From contig NZ_MVIJ01000019.1 of NCBI RefSeq assembly GCF_002086735.1, positions 36,160 through 100,159 of the forward strand: a stretch of DNA of 64,000 nucleotides. Reading direction: 5' to 3'. Positions 1 through 8,302 of this stretch are shown in pieces. Below the pieces are notes generated by a model. That model was not told the origin of the DNA. It was given only the letters and a program-made list of their open reading frames with translations, and did not search any database. A program made the translations under genes and the position numbers. Source of the stretch: Mycobacterium scrofulaceum (GTDB taxonomy: Bacteria; Actinomycetota; Actinomycetes; Mycobacteriales; Mycobacteriaceae). Each line of letters starts with the position of its first letter. Positions within the stretch are counted from its first letter, which is position 1.

Positions 1-271
1 GCAGACGGAACCATTGCGGACCGTCGTCGGCCACCACAACGACATTGCGATCGCCAAGGTTTGGGCTGCCCACGGGCGCCTGGATGATGCGCGGCGAGCG
101 TGCGGGATCGGCGGGCTTGTCGAGCCTCACGCTCACCGGCAGCACACGGACGTCATCGTCCACGGTCACGGCCAACGTGGTGCGCCGGGGAGAGAGGGCC
201 AAGTCGGCTACCGCGCTCGGCTCAACGTCGCGAGTGATCACGAGCCGCCTTTCGGTAGCCGCCCCGAGCAC
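1..271 (-). CDS. Partial beta-propeller-like protein, cut by the window edge
   Basis: An open minus-strand frame runs off the left end of the window. From the GTG at 271 it reads through phrases such as ERRLVITRD, LALSPRRTTLAVTV and DDDVRVLPVSV and stays open to base 2. The LSPRRTTLAVTVDDDVRV pattern resembles a strand of a WD40/LpqB-like propeller (inference). No ribosome binding site or signal peptide is visible at this end, so it may be the interior or tail of a protein whose start is lost, or a gene starting at the weak GTG. It follows the oxidoreductase on the same strand after 13 bp. Function unknown. Confidence 0.4.
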   Translation of the reverse strand, partial: MLGAATERRLVITRDVEPSAVADLALSPRRTTLAVTVDDDVRVLPVSVRLDKPADPARSPRIIQAPVGSPNLGDRNVVVVADDGPQWFRL

Positions 272-284
272 GCGGTAAGCCGCG

Positions 285-1661
285 TCACCCTGCGGGCAGG
301 ATGTTCTGGTTGATCCGAAACACGTTGCCCGGATCGTAGTGCGCCTTGACCTCGGCGAGCCGCCGGTAATTCGGGCCGTAGGTCGCCCGGACCCGCTCCT
401 GGCCCTCGTCCATCATGAAGTTCACGTAGGCGCCGCCCGCCGAGTACGGGTGCGTGGCGTCCCAGTAGTCGACGGCCCAGCGCTTCAGCAGTTCCGCGTT
501 CGCCGGCTCCGGGTCGACGCCCGCGATCACTTGGGAGAAGTTGACGTCCCGGTACGCCCACGCCGTCTCGGACTGGCCCACCCGGTGCACCGCGCCGTCG
601 ACCGGGTACAGGTGCATCGTGGAGTGCATGGTCGGCAGTTCCCCGGCGAAGCGGGCGTGCGCCGCCACCGCGCCGTCGGCGATGGTCCGGAAGAAGTCGC
701 CGCGCCAATACCAGTGCAGCCCTTTGGGATACAGCCCGTCGAAGGTGGACTGCAACGCGGGGAAGGGGGCGGGCCCCAGGCCGTCGAAGGCGGGTTCCAT
801 CTGACGGACCGGCGCGAACGCCTCCTCGGCACCCGCGGGATCGCCCGTGTAGCACCACACCACGGCGCACGCCCTCTGCAGGTGGAACGCCTCGGGGAAC
901 GGCGCCACCGGCGGGACCGTCATGGCCGCGAAGAACCCGTAGAGGTCCTCGTCCTGAGCGACGATGAACTCCCGGTACCACTTCAGAATGTCCGCGGTGG
1001 CCGACGCGGGCCAGGCGGTGGGACCGCAGATCACGGTGTGCACCGGGTGCAGCCGGAACGTGAAAGACGTGACCACGCCGAAGTTTCCGCCGCCGCCGCG
1101 CAGCGCCCAGAACAAGTCGGGATGCTCGGATTCCGACGCCCGCACCACGCGGCCGTCGGCCAGCACGACCTCGGCCTCCAGCAGGTTGTCGATGGTCAGG
1201 CCGTGCTTGCGCGACAGGTAGCCGTGGCCGCCGCCCAGGGTGAGGCCACCGACCCCGGTGGAGGAGATGATGCCGGACGATGCCGCCAAGCCGTGCGCGT
1301 GCGTCGCGCCGTCGACTTGGGCCCAGGTCGCGCCGCCTCCGACGCGCGCGGTGCGCCGGTCGGCGTCCACGTCGATGCGGTTCATCGGCGAGAGGTCGAC
1401 GACGAGCCCACCGTCGACGGTGCCGAAGCCGGGGCCGTTGTGACCACCCCCGCGCACCGCGACGACCAGCTTGCGGTCGCGGGCGAATTCGAGCGCGCCC
1501 GCGACGTCGGCCACCGATTCGCAGCGCATTATCACCGCCGGCCGCTTGTCGATCATGGCGTTGTGGACCGACCGCGCCTCGTCGTAGCCGGGGTCGCCCG
1601 GCAGGATCACCTGCGAGCCGAGCCGGGCGCGTAATTCGTCGGTTGTGGTTGTGCGGCTCAT
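285..1661 (-). CDS. FAD-linked oxidoreductase, berberine bridge enzyme (BBE) type
   Basis: 458-aa flavoprotein of the PCMH-type FAD / BBE family; members oxidise alcohols, sugars or alkaloid-like substrates. The FAD domain is at about residues 35-210, with RGGGHN at 71-75 (His74 is the expected covalent FAD site) and GLTLGGGHGYLSRKHG further on. The C-terminal BBE element (YDPGNVFRINQNILP) closes the protein. The Cys that forms a second flavin bond in plant BBE enzymes is absent: the segment reads SGIISSTGVGG, so attachment through His alone is likely. The start is taken at ATG 1661 because AAGGAGG lies about 7 bp upstream; a longer frame from GTG 1685 would place that site inside the gene. 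It is divergent from the LuxR-type regulator at 1818, the obvious candidate controller. No signal peptide. Substrate unknown. Confidence 0.9.
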   Translation of the reverse strand: MSRTTTTDELRARLGSQVILPGDPGYDEARSVHNAMIDKRPAVIMRCESVADVAGALEFARDRKLVVAVRGGGHNGPGFGTVDGGLVVDLSPMNRIDVDADRRTARVGGGATWAQVDGATHAHGLAASSGIISSTGVGGLTLGGGHGYLSRKHGLTIDNLLEAEVVLADGRVVRASESEHPDLFWALRGGGGNFGVVTSFTFRLHPVHTVICGPTAWPASATADILKWYREFIVAQDEDLYGFFAAMTVPPVAPFPEAFHLQRACAVVWCYTGDPAGAEEAFAPVRQMEPAFDGLGPAPFPALQSTFDGLYPKGLHWYWRGDFFRTIADGAVAAHARFAGELPTMHSTMHLYPVDGAVHRVGQSETAWAYRDVNFSQVIAGVDPEPANAELLKRWAVDYWDATHPYSAGGAYVNFMMDEGQERVRATYGPNYRRLAEVKAHYDPGNVFRINQNILPAG

Positions 1662-1762
1662 GGCCACACCTCCTTGTTTGCTCACGGGTCTCGATGCCGC
1701 GACGCTACGAGACCGGCGAGCCGGGCGTCATGACCACAACCGAGCATTTCCGAGGGCTTCCA

Positions 1763-1784
1763 CGATAGTCACATCTGACTATCG
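1763..1784. promoter_or_regulatory. Inverted repeat, operator candidate
   Basis: Perfect 8-bp arms CGATAGTC and GACTATCG around a 6-bp spacer, in the divergent space between the FAD oxidoreductase and the LuxR-type regulator. Shape and place suit a dimeric regulator. Inference only. Confidence 0.5.
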
Positions 1785-1789
1785 ACCGA

Positions 1790-1811
1790 CCGATATCGGC
1801 GCGGCTACCTT
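1790..1811 (+). promoter_or_regulatory. Palindrome and -10 box of the LuxR-type gene
   Basis: CCGATATCGG (1790-1799) is a perfect 10-bp palindrome. TACCTT at 1806-1811 fits the mycobacterial TANNNT -10 pattern and ends 6 bases before the ATG at 1818, so transcription probably starts at or next to the start codon (leaderless mRNA). Confidence 0.5.
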
Positions 1812-1817
1812 GTTTGC

Positions 1818-4727
1818 ATGGCGCTGTGGGTGCCACCCCCGCTCCCGGCCGAACTGATCGCCCGTCGCCGCGGCCCGCTCGTGGGTCGCGGCGCCGAACT
1901 CGCGGTGTTCGAGCAGGCCTGGGAGCGGGTCGAGCGGGGCAACCGGCAGGCGGTTTTCATCGGTGGTGAGCCGGGGGCCGGCAAGACGCGCCTGGCCGCG
2001 GAGGTGGCCGGGACGCTGTTCGACCACGGCGTCGCGGTGCTGGTGGGCAGCTCGACCGCCGACGAGGACCTGCCCTACGCCCCCTTCGCCGAGGCGCTCG
2101 ACCGGCTGCTGATCGCCGGTCCCCCGGGTTCGATGGCCGAGGCGCTGGGCGACCTGGGCGTCCAGCTGCGGCGGCTGTCGCCGCAGGTGGGCCGGCATCT
2201 GCCCGACGACGCCCCGGCGCCGGAGGTCGGGTCGGCGCGGCAGGCGCTCTTCGACGCGTTGACCGGGTTGCTGCGGCGCCTGGCCGTCGACCGCCCGATC
2301 GCGTTGATCCTCGACGACCTGCACTGGGCGCAGCTCCCCACGCTCGCCCTGCTCGAGCACGTGCTGGTCGGCTGTGCGGATGTCCGCATGCTGGTGGTGG
2401 TCACGTTCCGCACGACCGAGCCCGACCGGTCCGACGACCTGGCCACCCGGCTGGCCGAGTTGCACCGGTTCGACGGCGTCCGGCGCCTGGACCTGGCCGG
2501 GCTGGACACCGAAGCCATCGCCGAGTTCGTGGCGCGCACCCAGCAGCTGGCCCCGGCCTCGGCGCGCACGGCCGCCGCACTGCTGCGCGAACGGACCGGC
2601 GGCAATCCGTTCTTCCTGACCGAACTCGTCAACGACCTCGAAATCCGCGGCGGCCTCGCCACGTTGAGCACCCAGCGCACGGTCCCGGCATCGATCGGCG
2701 ACGCGATCGCCCGCCGCCTTGCCGGCTTGGGGTCCGGCGTGCGGGCGGTCATCGAACAGGCGGCGGTCCTGGGCCAGACGTTCGACCTGCCGGCGCTCAT
2801 CTCGACCTGCGAGACCGAGGTCGGCGCGACGCTGGCGGCGATCGATTCGGCCGAGGCGGTCGGGCTGGTCCGCGCGGTGCACGGCACCGACGGCGAATTC
2901 GCGTTCGTGCACGCCCTGACCCGGGAATCGGTGCTGGCCGGGATGGCGGCCTCGCGGCTGCGGATCATGCACGCGCGCGCCGCCGAGGCGCTCGAGGGAC
3001 GCGGCGACCCCGCGCTCGTCCCCCGCCTGGCCAACCACTTCCTGGTCGCGCACGTGCTGGGCTATCACGAGCGGGCGCTGCGGTACGCGCGTCAGGCGGC
3101 GCGGATGGCCGAGCAGAGCCTGGCCTATGAGGACGCCGCGAAGTGGTTCGAGCGGGCGGCGTCGCTTCCCGAGCTCAGCCTCGCCGGGCGGGCCAGGCTG
3201 CACCTCGACGCGGCCGCCAACCACGTGCGCGGCGGGTCGTTCGCGCGGGCGCGGGCGATCTACGAACGCATCGGCGCGATGGACGACCCACTGATGCGCC
3301 TGGAGGCGGCCGTCGGCTATGAGGAAGCCAATTGGCGCCCCGGCCACTCGAATTCGAAGGCCGCCGACCTGCTGGCGTCGGCGCTGGAATCGTGCGGCCT
3401 GGACGCCGAGGACCCCCGCTACATACAGGCGCTCGGCAGCTTCGGGCGGGCGCTGGCCTTCGCCGGCGAGGCGGCCCGTGCCCGCGAGGTCGGCACCGAC
3501 GCGATCGAACGGGCGCGGGCGATCGGCGACGAGGCGGTGCTCCTGCACACCTTGAAGACCAGCCTGTGGCAGGGCCTCACGCCGGAGATGACCGCGATCC
3601 AGGCCGAGCGTGCGGTCGAGGTGTCCACCATGGCGCTGGCGCGCCGCGACTACGAATCCCTTGGCGCGGCATCGCATTTCCATGCGATGGTCAGCTACCT
3701 GGCCGGCCGGCCCGACGGCCTCGCCGCCGCGACTGCCGATATGCGGCGAGCGGCCCAGACCTGCGGCCAACCGGCCTTCGGCTTTGTCGGCGCGTGCATC
3801 GAACAGGCGCTGACCTACCTGCGCGGCGACTTCGCCGGCGCCGAGCGGTGGTCCGACATCGCCTTGCGCACAGGGGATTTGTTCGGCGCCGACGACACCG
3901 AGGGCTCCAACGGGGTGCAGATGTTCATGATCCGCCGCGAGACGGGCGACCTGAAGAGGTTCGGCGGGTTCGTCGACGGCAGCGAGACGTTCGCCGGCCG
4001 CTGGGTCCCCGGGCTGCTCGCCCTCTACACCGAGCTGGACTGCGAACGCGGCATGCACCGCGCGCTCAACCAGCTGCTCAACCGCAATCTCGGCGATCGC
4101 ATCGAGGACGCGCAGTGGCCGATGGAGCTGGTGTTCATGGTCGAGGCGGCGTTGGCGCTCTCACGTCGCGAAGCGGTCCACGCGCTGCGCCCGTTCGTCG
4201 CGCGTTACGCCGGCAAGAACCTGGTGGCGGGCCAGTTCGTCGCGCTGTTCGGCAGCGCCGACCGATACCTGGCCCGGATGGCCGCGCTCTGCGGCGACGG
4301 CGCCGCGGCCGAGCGGCACTTCGCCGCCGCGATCGAGATGGACCGCCGGATGGGTTCGGTGGTGCACATCAGCGAGACGCTGGCCCGGCACGCGTTGTTC
4401 GCCGCGTCGCTTGGTCATACCGAAGAGGCCCGGTCGCTGGCCGTGGAGGCCCGCGCGGCCGCCGGGGCGATCGGCCAGACCCGCGTCGTCGACCTGGTGG
4501 ATCCGCTCCTCGCCCCGGGTCCCGTGGGCCCGGACGGCCTGACCGAGCGCGAGGTCGAGGTGCTGCGGTTGCTTGCCGAGGGGTTGAGCAACCGCGCGAT
4601 CGGCGAACGCCTCTTCATCAGCACCAACACCGCCGCCAACCACGTGCGCAACATTCTGATCAAGACGGGCGCGGCGAACCGCACGCAGGCGGCGATGTAT
4701 GCCGCCGATCACGAGCTGCTCGGCTAA
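1818..4727 (+). CDS. LuxR family regulator with AAA ATPase domain (MalT/LAL type)
   Basis: 969-aa large ATP-binding LuxR-type transcription factor. The N-terminal P-loop is GGEPGAGKT (about residues 49-57), followed by a Walker B-like [10 protein letters not shown] near 165-174. The middle is helical, Ala-rich and TPR-like, as in signal-integrating LAL regulators. The C-terminus carries a full LuxR helix-turn-helix: [18 protein letters not shown], then [20 protein letters not shown]. Family members switch on an ATP-driven state after sensing a ligand and bind promoters through the HTH. Its divergent neighbour, the FAD oxidoreductase, is the likely target. The start follows a -10 box closely with no Shine-Dalgarno. 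The 759-aa antisense frame is a coding shadow. Confidence 0.92.
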   Translation: MALWVPPPLPAELIARRRGPLVGRGAELAVFEQAWERVERGNRQAVFIGGEPGAGKTRLAAEVAGTLFDHGVAVLVGSSTADEDLPYAPFAEALDRLLIAGPPGSMAEALGDLGVQLRRLSPQVGRHLPDDAPAPEVGSARQALFDALTGLLRRLAVDRPIALILDDLHWAQLPTLALLEHVLVGCADVRMLVVVTFRTTEPDRSDDLATRLAELHRFDGVRRLDLAGLDTEAIAEFVARTQQLAPASARTAAALLRERTGGNPFFLTELVNDLEIRGGLATLSTQRTVPASIGDAIARRLAGLGSGVRAVIEQAAVLGQTFDLPALISTCETEVGATLAAIDSAEAVGLVRAVHGTDGEFAFVHALTRESVLAGMAASRLRIMHARAAEALEGRGDPALVPRLANHFLVAHVLGYHERALRYARQAARMAEQSLAYEDAAKWFERAASLPELSLAGRARLHLDAAANHVRGGSFARARAIYERIGAMDDPLMRLEAAVGYEEANWRPGHSNSKAADLLASALESCGLDAEDPRYIQALGSFGRALAFAGEAARAREVGTDAIERARAIGDEAVLLHTLKTSLWQGLTPEMTAIQAERAVEVSTMALARRDYESLGAASHFHAMVSYLAGRPDGLAAATADMRRAAQTCGQPAFGFVGACIEQALTYLRGDFAGAERWSDIALRTGDLFGADDTEGSNGVQMFMIRRETGDLKRFGGFVDGSETFAGRWVPGLLALYTELDCERGMHRALNQLLNRNLGDRIEDAQWPMELVFMVEAALALSRREAVHALRPFVARYAGKNLVAGQFVALFGSADRYLARMAALCGDGAAAERHFAAAIEMDRRMGSVVHISETLARHALFAASLGHTEEARSLAVEARAAAGAIGQTRVVDLVDPLLAPGPVGPDGLTEREVEVLRLLAEGLSNRAIGERLFISTNTAANHVRNILIKTGAANRTQAAMYAADHELLG

Positions 4728-4732
4728 CGCCC

Positions 4733-5002
4733 TCAGATGTCGGACAGGGCCCCGTCCGGCATCAGGCGCTCCTTCACCTCGACGACCGCGTCGGCGGGCA
4801 GGCCGGCCCGCGCGGCCGCGGCCCTGATGGCCTCCGGGGACGGCGCCTCGTACAGGCAATAGGTCTTGCGCTTGTCCGCCGACAGGAACGAGTACATCCA
4901 GCGAACGCCCTCCTGGTCGTTGATCCGGTTGATGCCGTCGGCAACCTCGAGGCCGGGCTCCAGTTCCTCGGCAAAGTTGCGCTCGACCATGAAGATGGGC
5001 AC
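4733..5002 (-). CDS. DUF4242 protein (SCO4226-like, nickel-binding family)
   Basis: 89-aa protein with the DUF4242 pattern: MPIFMVERNF at the start, GVRWMYSFLSADKRKTYCLY in the middle and PSPEAIRAAAARAGLPADAV before the C-terminus. These are small ferredoxin-fold proteins; one Streptomyces member binds nickel (family knowledge). It starts at GTG 5002 with CAGGAG about 7 bp upstream. It converges with the LuxR-type gene with a 5-bp gap, so it is not part of that operon. It lies downstream of the MarR remnant on the same strand. Confidence 0.85.
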   Translation of the reverse strand: MPIFMVERNFAEELEPGLEVADGINRINDQEGVRWMYSFLSADKRKTYCLYEAPSPEAIRAAAARAGLPADAVVEVKERLMPDGALSDI

Positions 5003-5078
5003 GGCGGACTCCTGTTCCCTGTTGGGTCGAGCCTAAGCCGTCAACGACGGCAAGGACATGGCCTTTTTCGGCGGCCCC

Positions 5079-5453
5079 TCAATCCCCCGCGGCATCGGTC
5101 TCTTCGGCGAGCAGGGCCTCCAAGGTCGCGCGCGGCTCCGCCAATCGCCGCCGTCCCAGCACCCGCTCCCAGCGTTGCCCAAATCGACTGCCTTCGAACG
5201 CATTACCCGCAGGGCTTGCCGGCACCCGGGCGATGTAGCCGTGCCGCTCCAGTCCGGTGATCGCCTGGGCCACCGCTTGCCGGCTCACCTGGAGCCGATC
5301 GGCCAGATCCGAGGCGCGCACCCCGCCGGTCGCCAGCGGCACTAGCGCGACCGCTTGCGCCGGGCGGATCCCGTCAAGCCCCGCCGCGGCAAACGCCGCT
5401 CGCAGCCGCGGCGCCGCGGAATCGCGGCTAAGACGCGCCGGTTCTCTAAGAAT
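5079..5453 (-). pseudogene. Decayed MarR family regulator
   Basis: The frame reads LRAAFAAAGLDGIRPAQAVAL, then a good MarR winged helix: VRASDLADRLQVSRQAVAQ and ITGLERHGYIARVP. The wing and the following helix (normally about 20 residues, DPxDxRxxxxxLT) are missing; it jumps to GNAFEGSRFGQRWERVLGRRRLAELR-like tail residues (QRWERVLGRRRLAEPR). No ATG/GTG/TTG occurs in frame between the upstream stop at 5454 and GTG 5342, which would remove the dimerisation helix. Together this indicates an internal in-frame deletion and a lost start. The MarR-like palindrome at 5443 survives. A functional short protein from GTG 5342 cannot be excluded. Confidence 0.6.
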
Positions 5454-5460
5454 TTAGAGA
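5443..5460. promoter_or_regulatory. MarR-box-like palindrome
   Basis: TCTCTAAGAATTTAGAGA has perfect 7-bp arms and a 4-bp spacer. It is AT-rich in a GC-rich setting, the usual look of a MarR site, and sits between the decayed MarR gene and the lipase start at 5502. Confidence 0.6.
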
Positions 5461-5501
5461 TTTCCCTTCCGCCGGTGGGCGCCGATTGTTACCGTTCCGT
5501 G

Positions 5502-6797
5502 ATGCGCCGGGTTGGGGGAGTTTTCGCCGTCGTGCTGATCATCGCCTCCGCCGTGGCCGGTTTCGGGACCGCCGGGAGCGCGCGCGCCGACGGGGACGAA
5601 CCGCAATACGCGGAGTTCTACACCCCGCCGGACCCGTTGCCGCCCGGGCACCCGGGCGACCTGATCCGCACCGAGCCTTCGCGCCTGGTGCTCGAGCCGT
5701 CCGGTCAGCTGGGCGCAATCATGGCCACCGGCACCCGAATCATGTACCGCAGCACCGATACCCGTGGCAACCCTATCGCGGTCACCGGCACCTACTTCGA
5801 GCCCTATAACGACTGGCCGGGACGCGGGCCGCGCCCCTTGATCAGTTACGCACCCGGCACCCAAGGCCAGGGCAATCAGTGCGCCCCGTCCCGGATGTTC
5901 AACCAGGGCATCCACTATTCGGGCGGCTGGGACATCATGTTCAACTACGAGGAACTCTTCGTCGCCACGATGGTCGCGCGCGGTTACGCCATCGTGATGA
6001 CCGACTACGAAGGCCTCGGCACCACGTCCATGCACACCTACGTGGGGCGGGTCGCCGAGGGGCAGGCCGTGCTCGACGCCGCCCGCGCCGCGATGAGGCT
6101 GCCCGGAACGTCGCTGGATCCTCATGGGCCGGTGGCGTTTTGGGGCTACTCGCAGGGCGGGGGCGCCACCGCGTCGGCGGCCGAGCTGGCGTCGGCCTAC
6201 GCCCCGGATCTGCACATCGTGGGCACCTACGCCGGGGCGCCGCCGGCCAACCTCAAGGAGCTCCTTCCGTACGCGGACGGCAGTGCCCTGGTCGGCGTCG
6301 TCGGGTACGCGCTCAACAGCGTCATGGCCGCCTACCCGGAGTTCGCCGACGCCATCCGGTCCAAGATGACTCCCCGCGGGCTGGCGATGCTCGAATCGGT
6401 GTCCCGCCAGTGCGTCGGACAAACCCTGCTGGACTTCATGTTTCGTCATATCCAGCCGTATTTCACCGAGGACATCAATCAACTGGTCAACGAGGAGCCA
6501 TTCAACACCTTGTTCGAAGACCAGCGGATCGGGCGCTACAAACCCAACGCGCCGGTGCTGATCAACAGCAACCGCTACGACCCGCTGGTGCCGTGGACCG
6601 CAGCCAACCAGCTCGGCCGCGACTGGTGCGCCCAGGGCGCCGACGTCGAGTTCCGGACCAACGAGGAGCCGCCGTTCCTCAACAAGCTCGTCATCAACCA
6701 TGCGCTGCCGATGCTCGTCGACGGCGAACCGGCCATGCAGTGGATCGCCGCCCGCTTCAACGGAGAACCCACCGCGCCCAACTGCGGTCAGTTTTAG
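5502..6797 (+). CDS. Secreted lipase, LIP family
   Basis: 431-aa protein of the secretory lipase family (PF03583, as in Candida lipases and mycobacterial LipO-like proteins). Residues 1-30 form a signal peptide (VFAVVLIIASAVAGFGTA, then SARAD as cleavage site). The nucleophile motif is GYSQG in FWGYSQGGGA; the catalytic Asp is probably in NSNRYDPLVPW and the His in INHALPM near the C-terminus. It would hydrolyse acyl esters outside the membrane. The start is ATG 5502, which keeps the signal peptide at the N-terminus; a frame from 5355 would bury it. A TACCGT box at 5490-5495 may be the -10 of a leaderless mRNA. A TetR gene follows with an overlapping or abutting start. Confidence 0.9.
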   Translation: MRRVGGVFAVVLIIASAVAGFGTAGSARADGDEPQYAEFYTPPDPLPPGHPGDLIRTEPSRLVLEPSGQLGAIMATGTRIMYRSTDTRGNPIAVTGTYFEPYNDWPGRGPRPLISYAPGTQGQGNQCAPSRMFNQGIHYSGGWDIMFNYEELFVATMVARGYAIVMTDYEGLGTTSMHTYVGRVAEGQAVLDAARAAMRLPGTSLDPHGPVAFWGYSQGGGATASAAELASAYAPDLHIVGTYAGAPPANLKELLPYADGSALVGVVGYALNSVMAAYPEFADAIRSKMTPRGLAMLESVSRQCVGQTLLDFMFRHIQPYFTEDINQLVNEEPFNTLFEDQRIGRYKPNAPVLINSNRYDPLVPWTAANQLGRDWCAQGADVEFRTNEEPPFLNKLVINHALPMLVDGEPAMQWIAARFNGEPTAPNCGQF

Positions 6798-7431
6798 GCT
6801 GGAACGCATCGCCGCACGTAGAAAACACAATGCGCCCGAACGGCGCCGCCAGCTCGCCGACGCCGCGATCGAGCTGTTGGGCAGCAACGGGGTCCACGGC
6901 GTCAGCCACCCCAGGGTCGACGATCGTGCCGGCGTCCCCACCGGCACCGCGTCGTTCTACTTCCGAACCCGCAAGGCGCTGCTGCACGCGATCGCGGCCC
7001 GGCTGGCCGAACTGGATGTGGCCGACTTCTCCCGGATGGCCGAACTCGCCGACGATTCCAGCCAATTCACCGGCACCGCCGGGCTGGCCCGCATCGTCAT
7101 GTACGTCAACAGCGAACCGTGGCTGACCCGCGCCAAGGCGCGCTACGAGCTCGCGTTGCTGGCCGGCCGGGACGCCGAACTTGCCGCGACGCTCGCCGGG
7201 TCGGCGGAGCGGCTCTACGCGCTGGCGCGCGACGTCGTCACCCAGTGGCATCCGGCGGAAAGCGCTGCCGAGCCGGCGCTGGTCGACGATCAGGCGATTG
7301 CCACCCTGGCCTTCATCAACGGGATCATGCTGACGTTCGTCGCGGGGCAGCCGGCGGTCGACAGCGCCGAACACCTCGACCGGCTCATCCGGGGCGTCAT
7401 CGCGGGTGTCGCCGGCGTGCACGGCGACTAG
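6700..7431 (+). CDS. TetR family regulator, start uncertain
   Basis: The TetR homology begins near base 6807: ERIAARRKHNAPERRRQLADA, then GVSHPRVDDRAGVPTGTASFYFR as HTH and a helical ligand domain to GVAGVHGD. No normal start codon lies between the lipase stop (6797) and this segment, so the only in-frame ATG is at 6700, inside the lipase. That would give 243 aa with 33 odd residues first. Translation may be coupled to the lipase, or the true start may be a non-standard codon. The HTH reads VSHPRVDDRAGVPTGT, as in regulators from acyl-metabolism loci. It converges with the next TetR gene, overlapping by 35 bp. Confidence 0.75.
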   Translation: MRCRCSSTANRPCSGSPPASTENPPRPTAVSFRLERIAARRKHNAPERRRQLADAAIELLGSNGVHGVSHPRVDDRAGVPTGTASFYFRTRKALLHAIAARLAELDVADFSRMAELADDSSQFTGTAGLARIVMYVNSEPWLTRAKARYELALLAGRDAELAATLAGSAERLYALARDVVTQWHPAESAAEPALVDDQAIATLAFINGIMLTFVAGQPAVDSAEHLDRLIRGVIAGVAGVHGD

Positions 7432-8089
7432 AGATTCTCGGTGCGTCGTCGGCGCTTCGGGGTGCGAGTTGGCGTTCCAGCGCGCCGGTGATGTCTGTGG
7501 TCGTCACGACGAGTGCGGTCATGAACTCGATGAGCTGAGGTTGACCGACCCGAATCTGGTGTCGGTACCACTGGGTGGTCAGCTCGAGGAGGCCGCCGAC
7601 GACCGTCAGCGCAGTCAGCGAAGTGTTCTCGTCGGTTCCCGCGGCCTCACCGAGGAGCGCGCGCACTTGCCCGACCATGACCTGAGTGAGGACGTCGATC
7701 ACCTCGTGCCGGCGGCCGGCGAGCGCTTCGGCCGTCTGTAGCTCGATCAGGAGCCGCGGCCGCCGTGCATCCTCGTCGATGAAGGCGAACGCGAACGCGA
7801 TGACCGACCGGGCCCGGGCTGCAAGTTCGGGAGGCGAGTCCGCGACCGTCGCCATGATTCCCGTCAGTGCCCGGGTGAACTGGTCGTCAAAGGTCGCGAC
7901 CAGCAGCTCCTGGCAGTCGCGGAAACTCTCGTAGAAGTAGCGGTCGTTGAGGCCCGCGCGCGCGCTGACCGCCCGGACCCGCAGGTTGCCCACCCCGTGC
8001 TCGGCGATGGTGTCAAAGGCAGCCTCGATGAGCTGCCTGCGGCGCTGTTCACGCCGCTGATCGGCGGTGAGCCCGCGGTGCACTGCCAT
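7397..8089 (-). CDS. TetR family regulator of the MMPL gene
   Basis: 230-aa TetR protein. HTH at residues 15-60: QLIEAAFDTIAEHGVGNLRVRAVSARAGLNDRYFYESF split over positions 20-57, with the LNDRYFYE recognition helix. A helical ligand-binding domain follows and an Arg-rich tail (SSRRARRRHPR) ends the protein. It is divergent from the MMPL transporter at 8303, and two near-identical palindromes lie between them, so it most likely represses the transporter and itself. Its 3' end overlaps the preceding TetR gene by 35 bp in opposite orientation. Confidence 0.88.
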   Translation of the reverse strand: MAVHRGLTADQRREQRRRQLIEAAFDTIAEHGVGNLRVRAVSARAGLNDRYFYESFRDCQELLVATFDDQFTRALTGIMATVADSPPELAARARSVIAFAFAFIDEDARRPRLLIELQTAEALAGRRHEVIDVLTQVMVGQVRALLGEAAGTDENTSLTALTVVGGLLELTTQWYRHQIRVGQPQLIEFMTALVVTTTDITGALERQLAPRSADDAPRISSRRARRRHPR

Positions 8090-8136
8090 TCAGGGGTCAC
8101 TCCCGATGTCGTGTGGCCGGCGGACTTGCGCCCGCG

Positions 8137-8168
8137 CCAGCTTTGGTGAAGTATCTCACCAAAGCTGG
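8137..8168. promoter_or_regulatory. TetR operator 1 of the MMPL promoter
   Basis: Perfect 13-bp arms (CCAGCTTTGGTGA and its complement) around a 6-bp spacer; the core is TTTGGTGA-N6-TCACCAAA at 8142-8163. It lies between the TetR start (8089) and the MMPL start (8303). Confidence 0.75.
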
Positions 8169-8191
8169 TTTGGTGAACTGTTTCACCAAAC
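8168..8191. promoter_or_regulatory. TetR operator 2 of the MMPL promoter
   Basis: A second copy of TTTGGTGA-N6-TCACCAAA (8169-8190, 9-bp arms in total). Its centre is 27 bp from that of operator 1, between two and three helical turns, compatible with two dimers binding side by side. Confidence 0.75.
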
Positions 8192-8302
8192 GATCGTAGT
8201 AGGGGGAGCCGTGCGACGGGGGATCTTTGCGGGGAGCGTTCTAACGTGCCGCGGGCAAGCCGGCGGCTGGTGCAGGGGGCTGCCGTTGCGTAGGGGACCG
8301 GA

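Noticed and set aside
1779..4058. 759-codon minus-strand frame
   Set aside because: Antisense shadow of the LuxR-type regulator in high-GC DNA; composition dominated by Gly/Arg/Ala/His with no domain.
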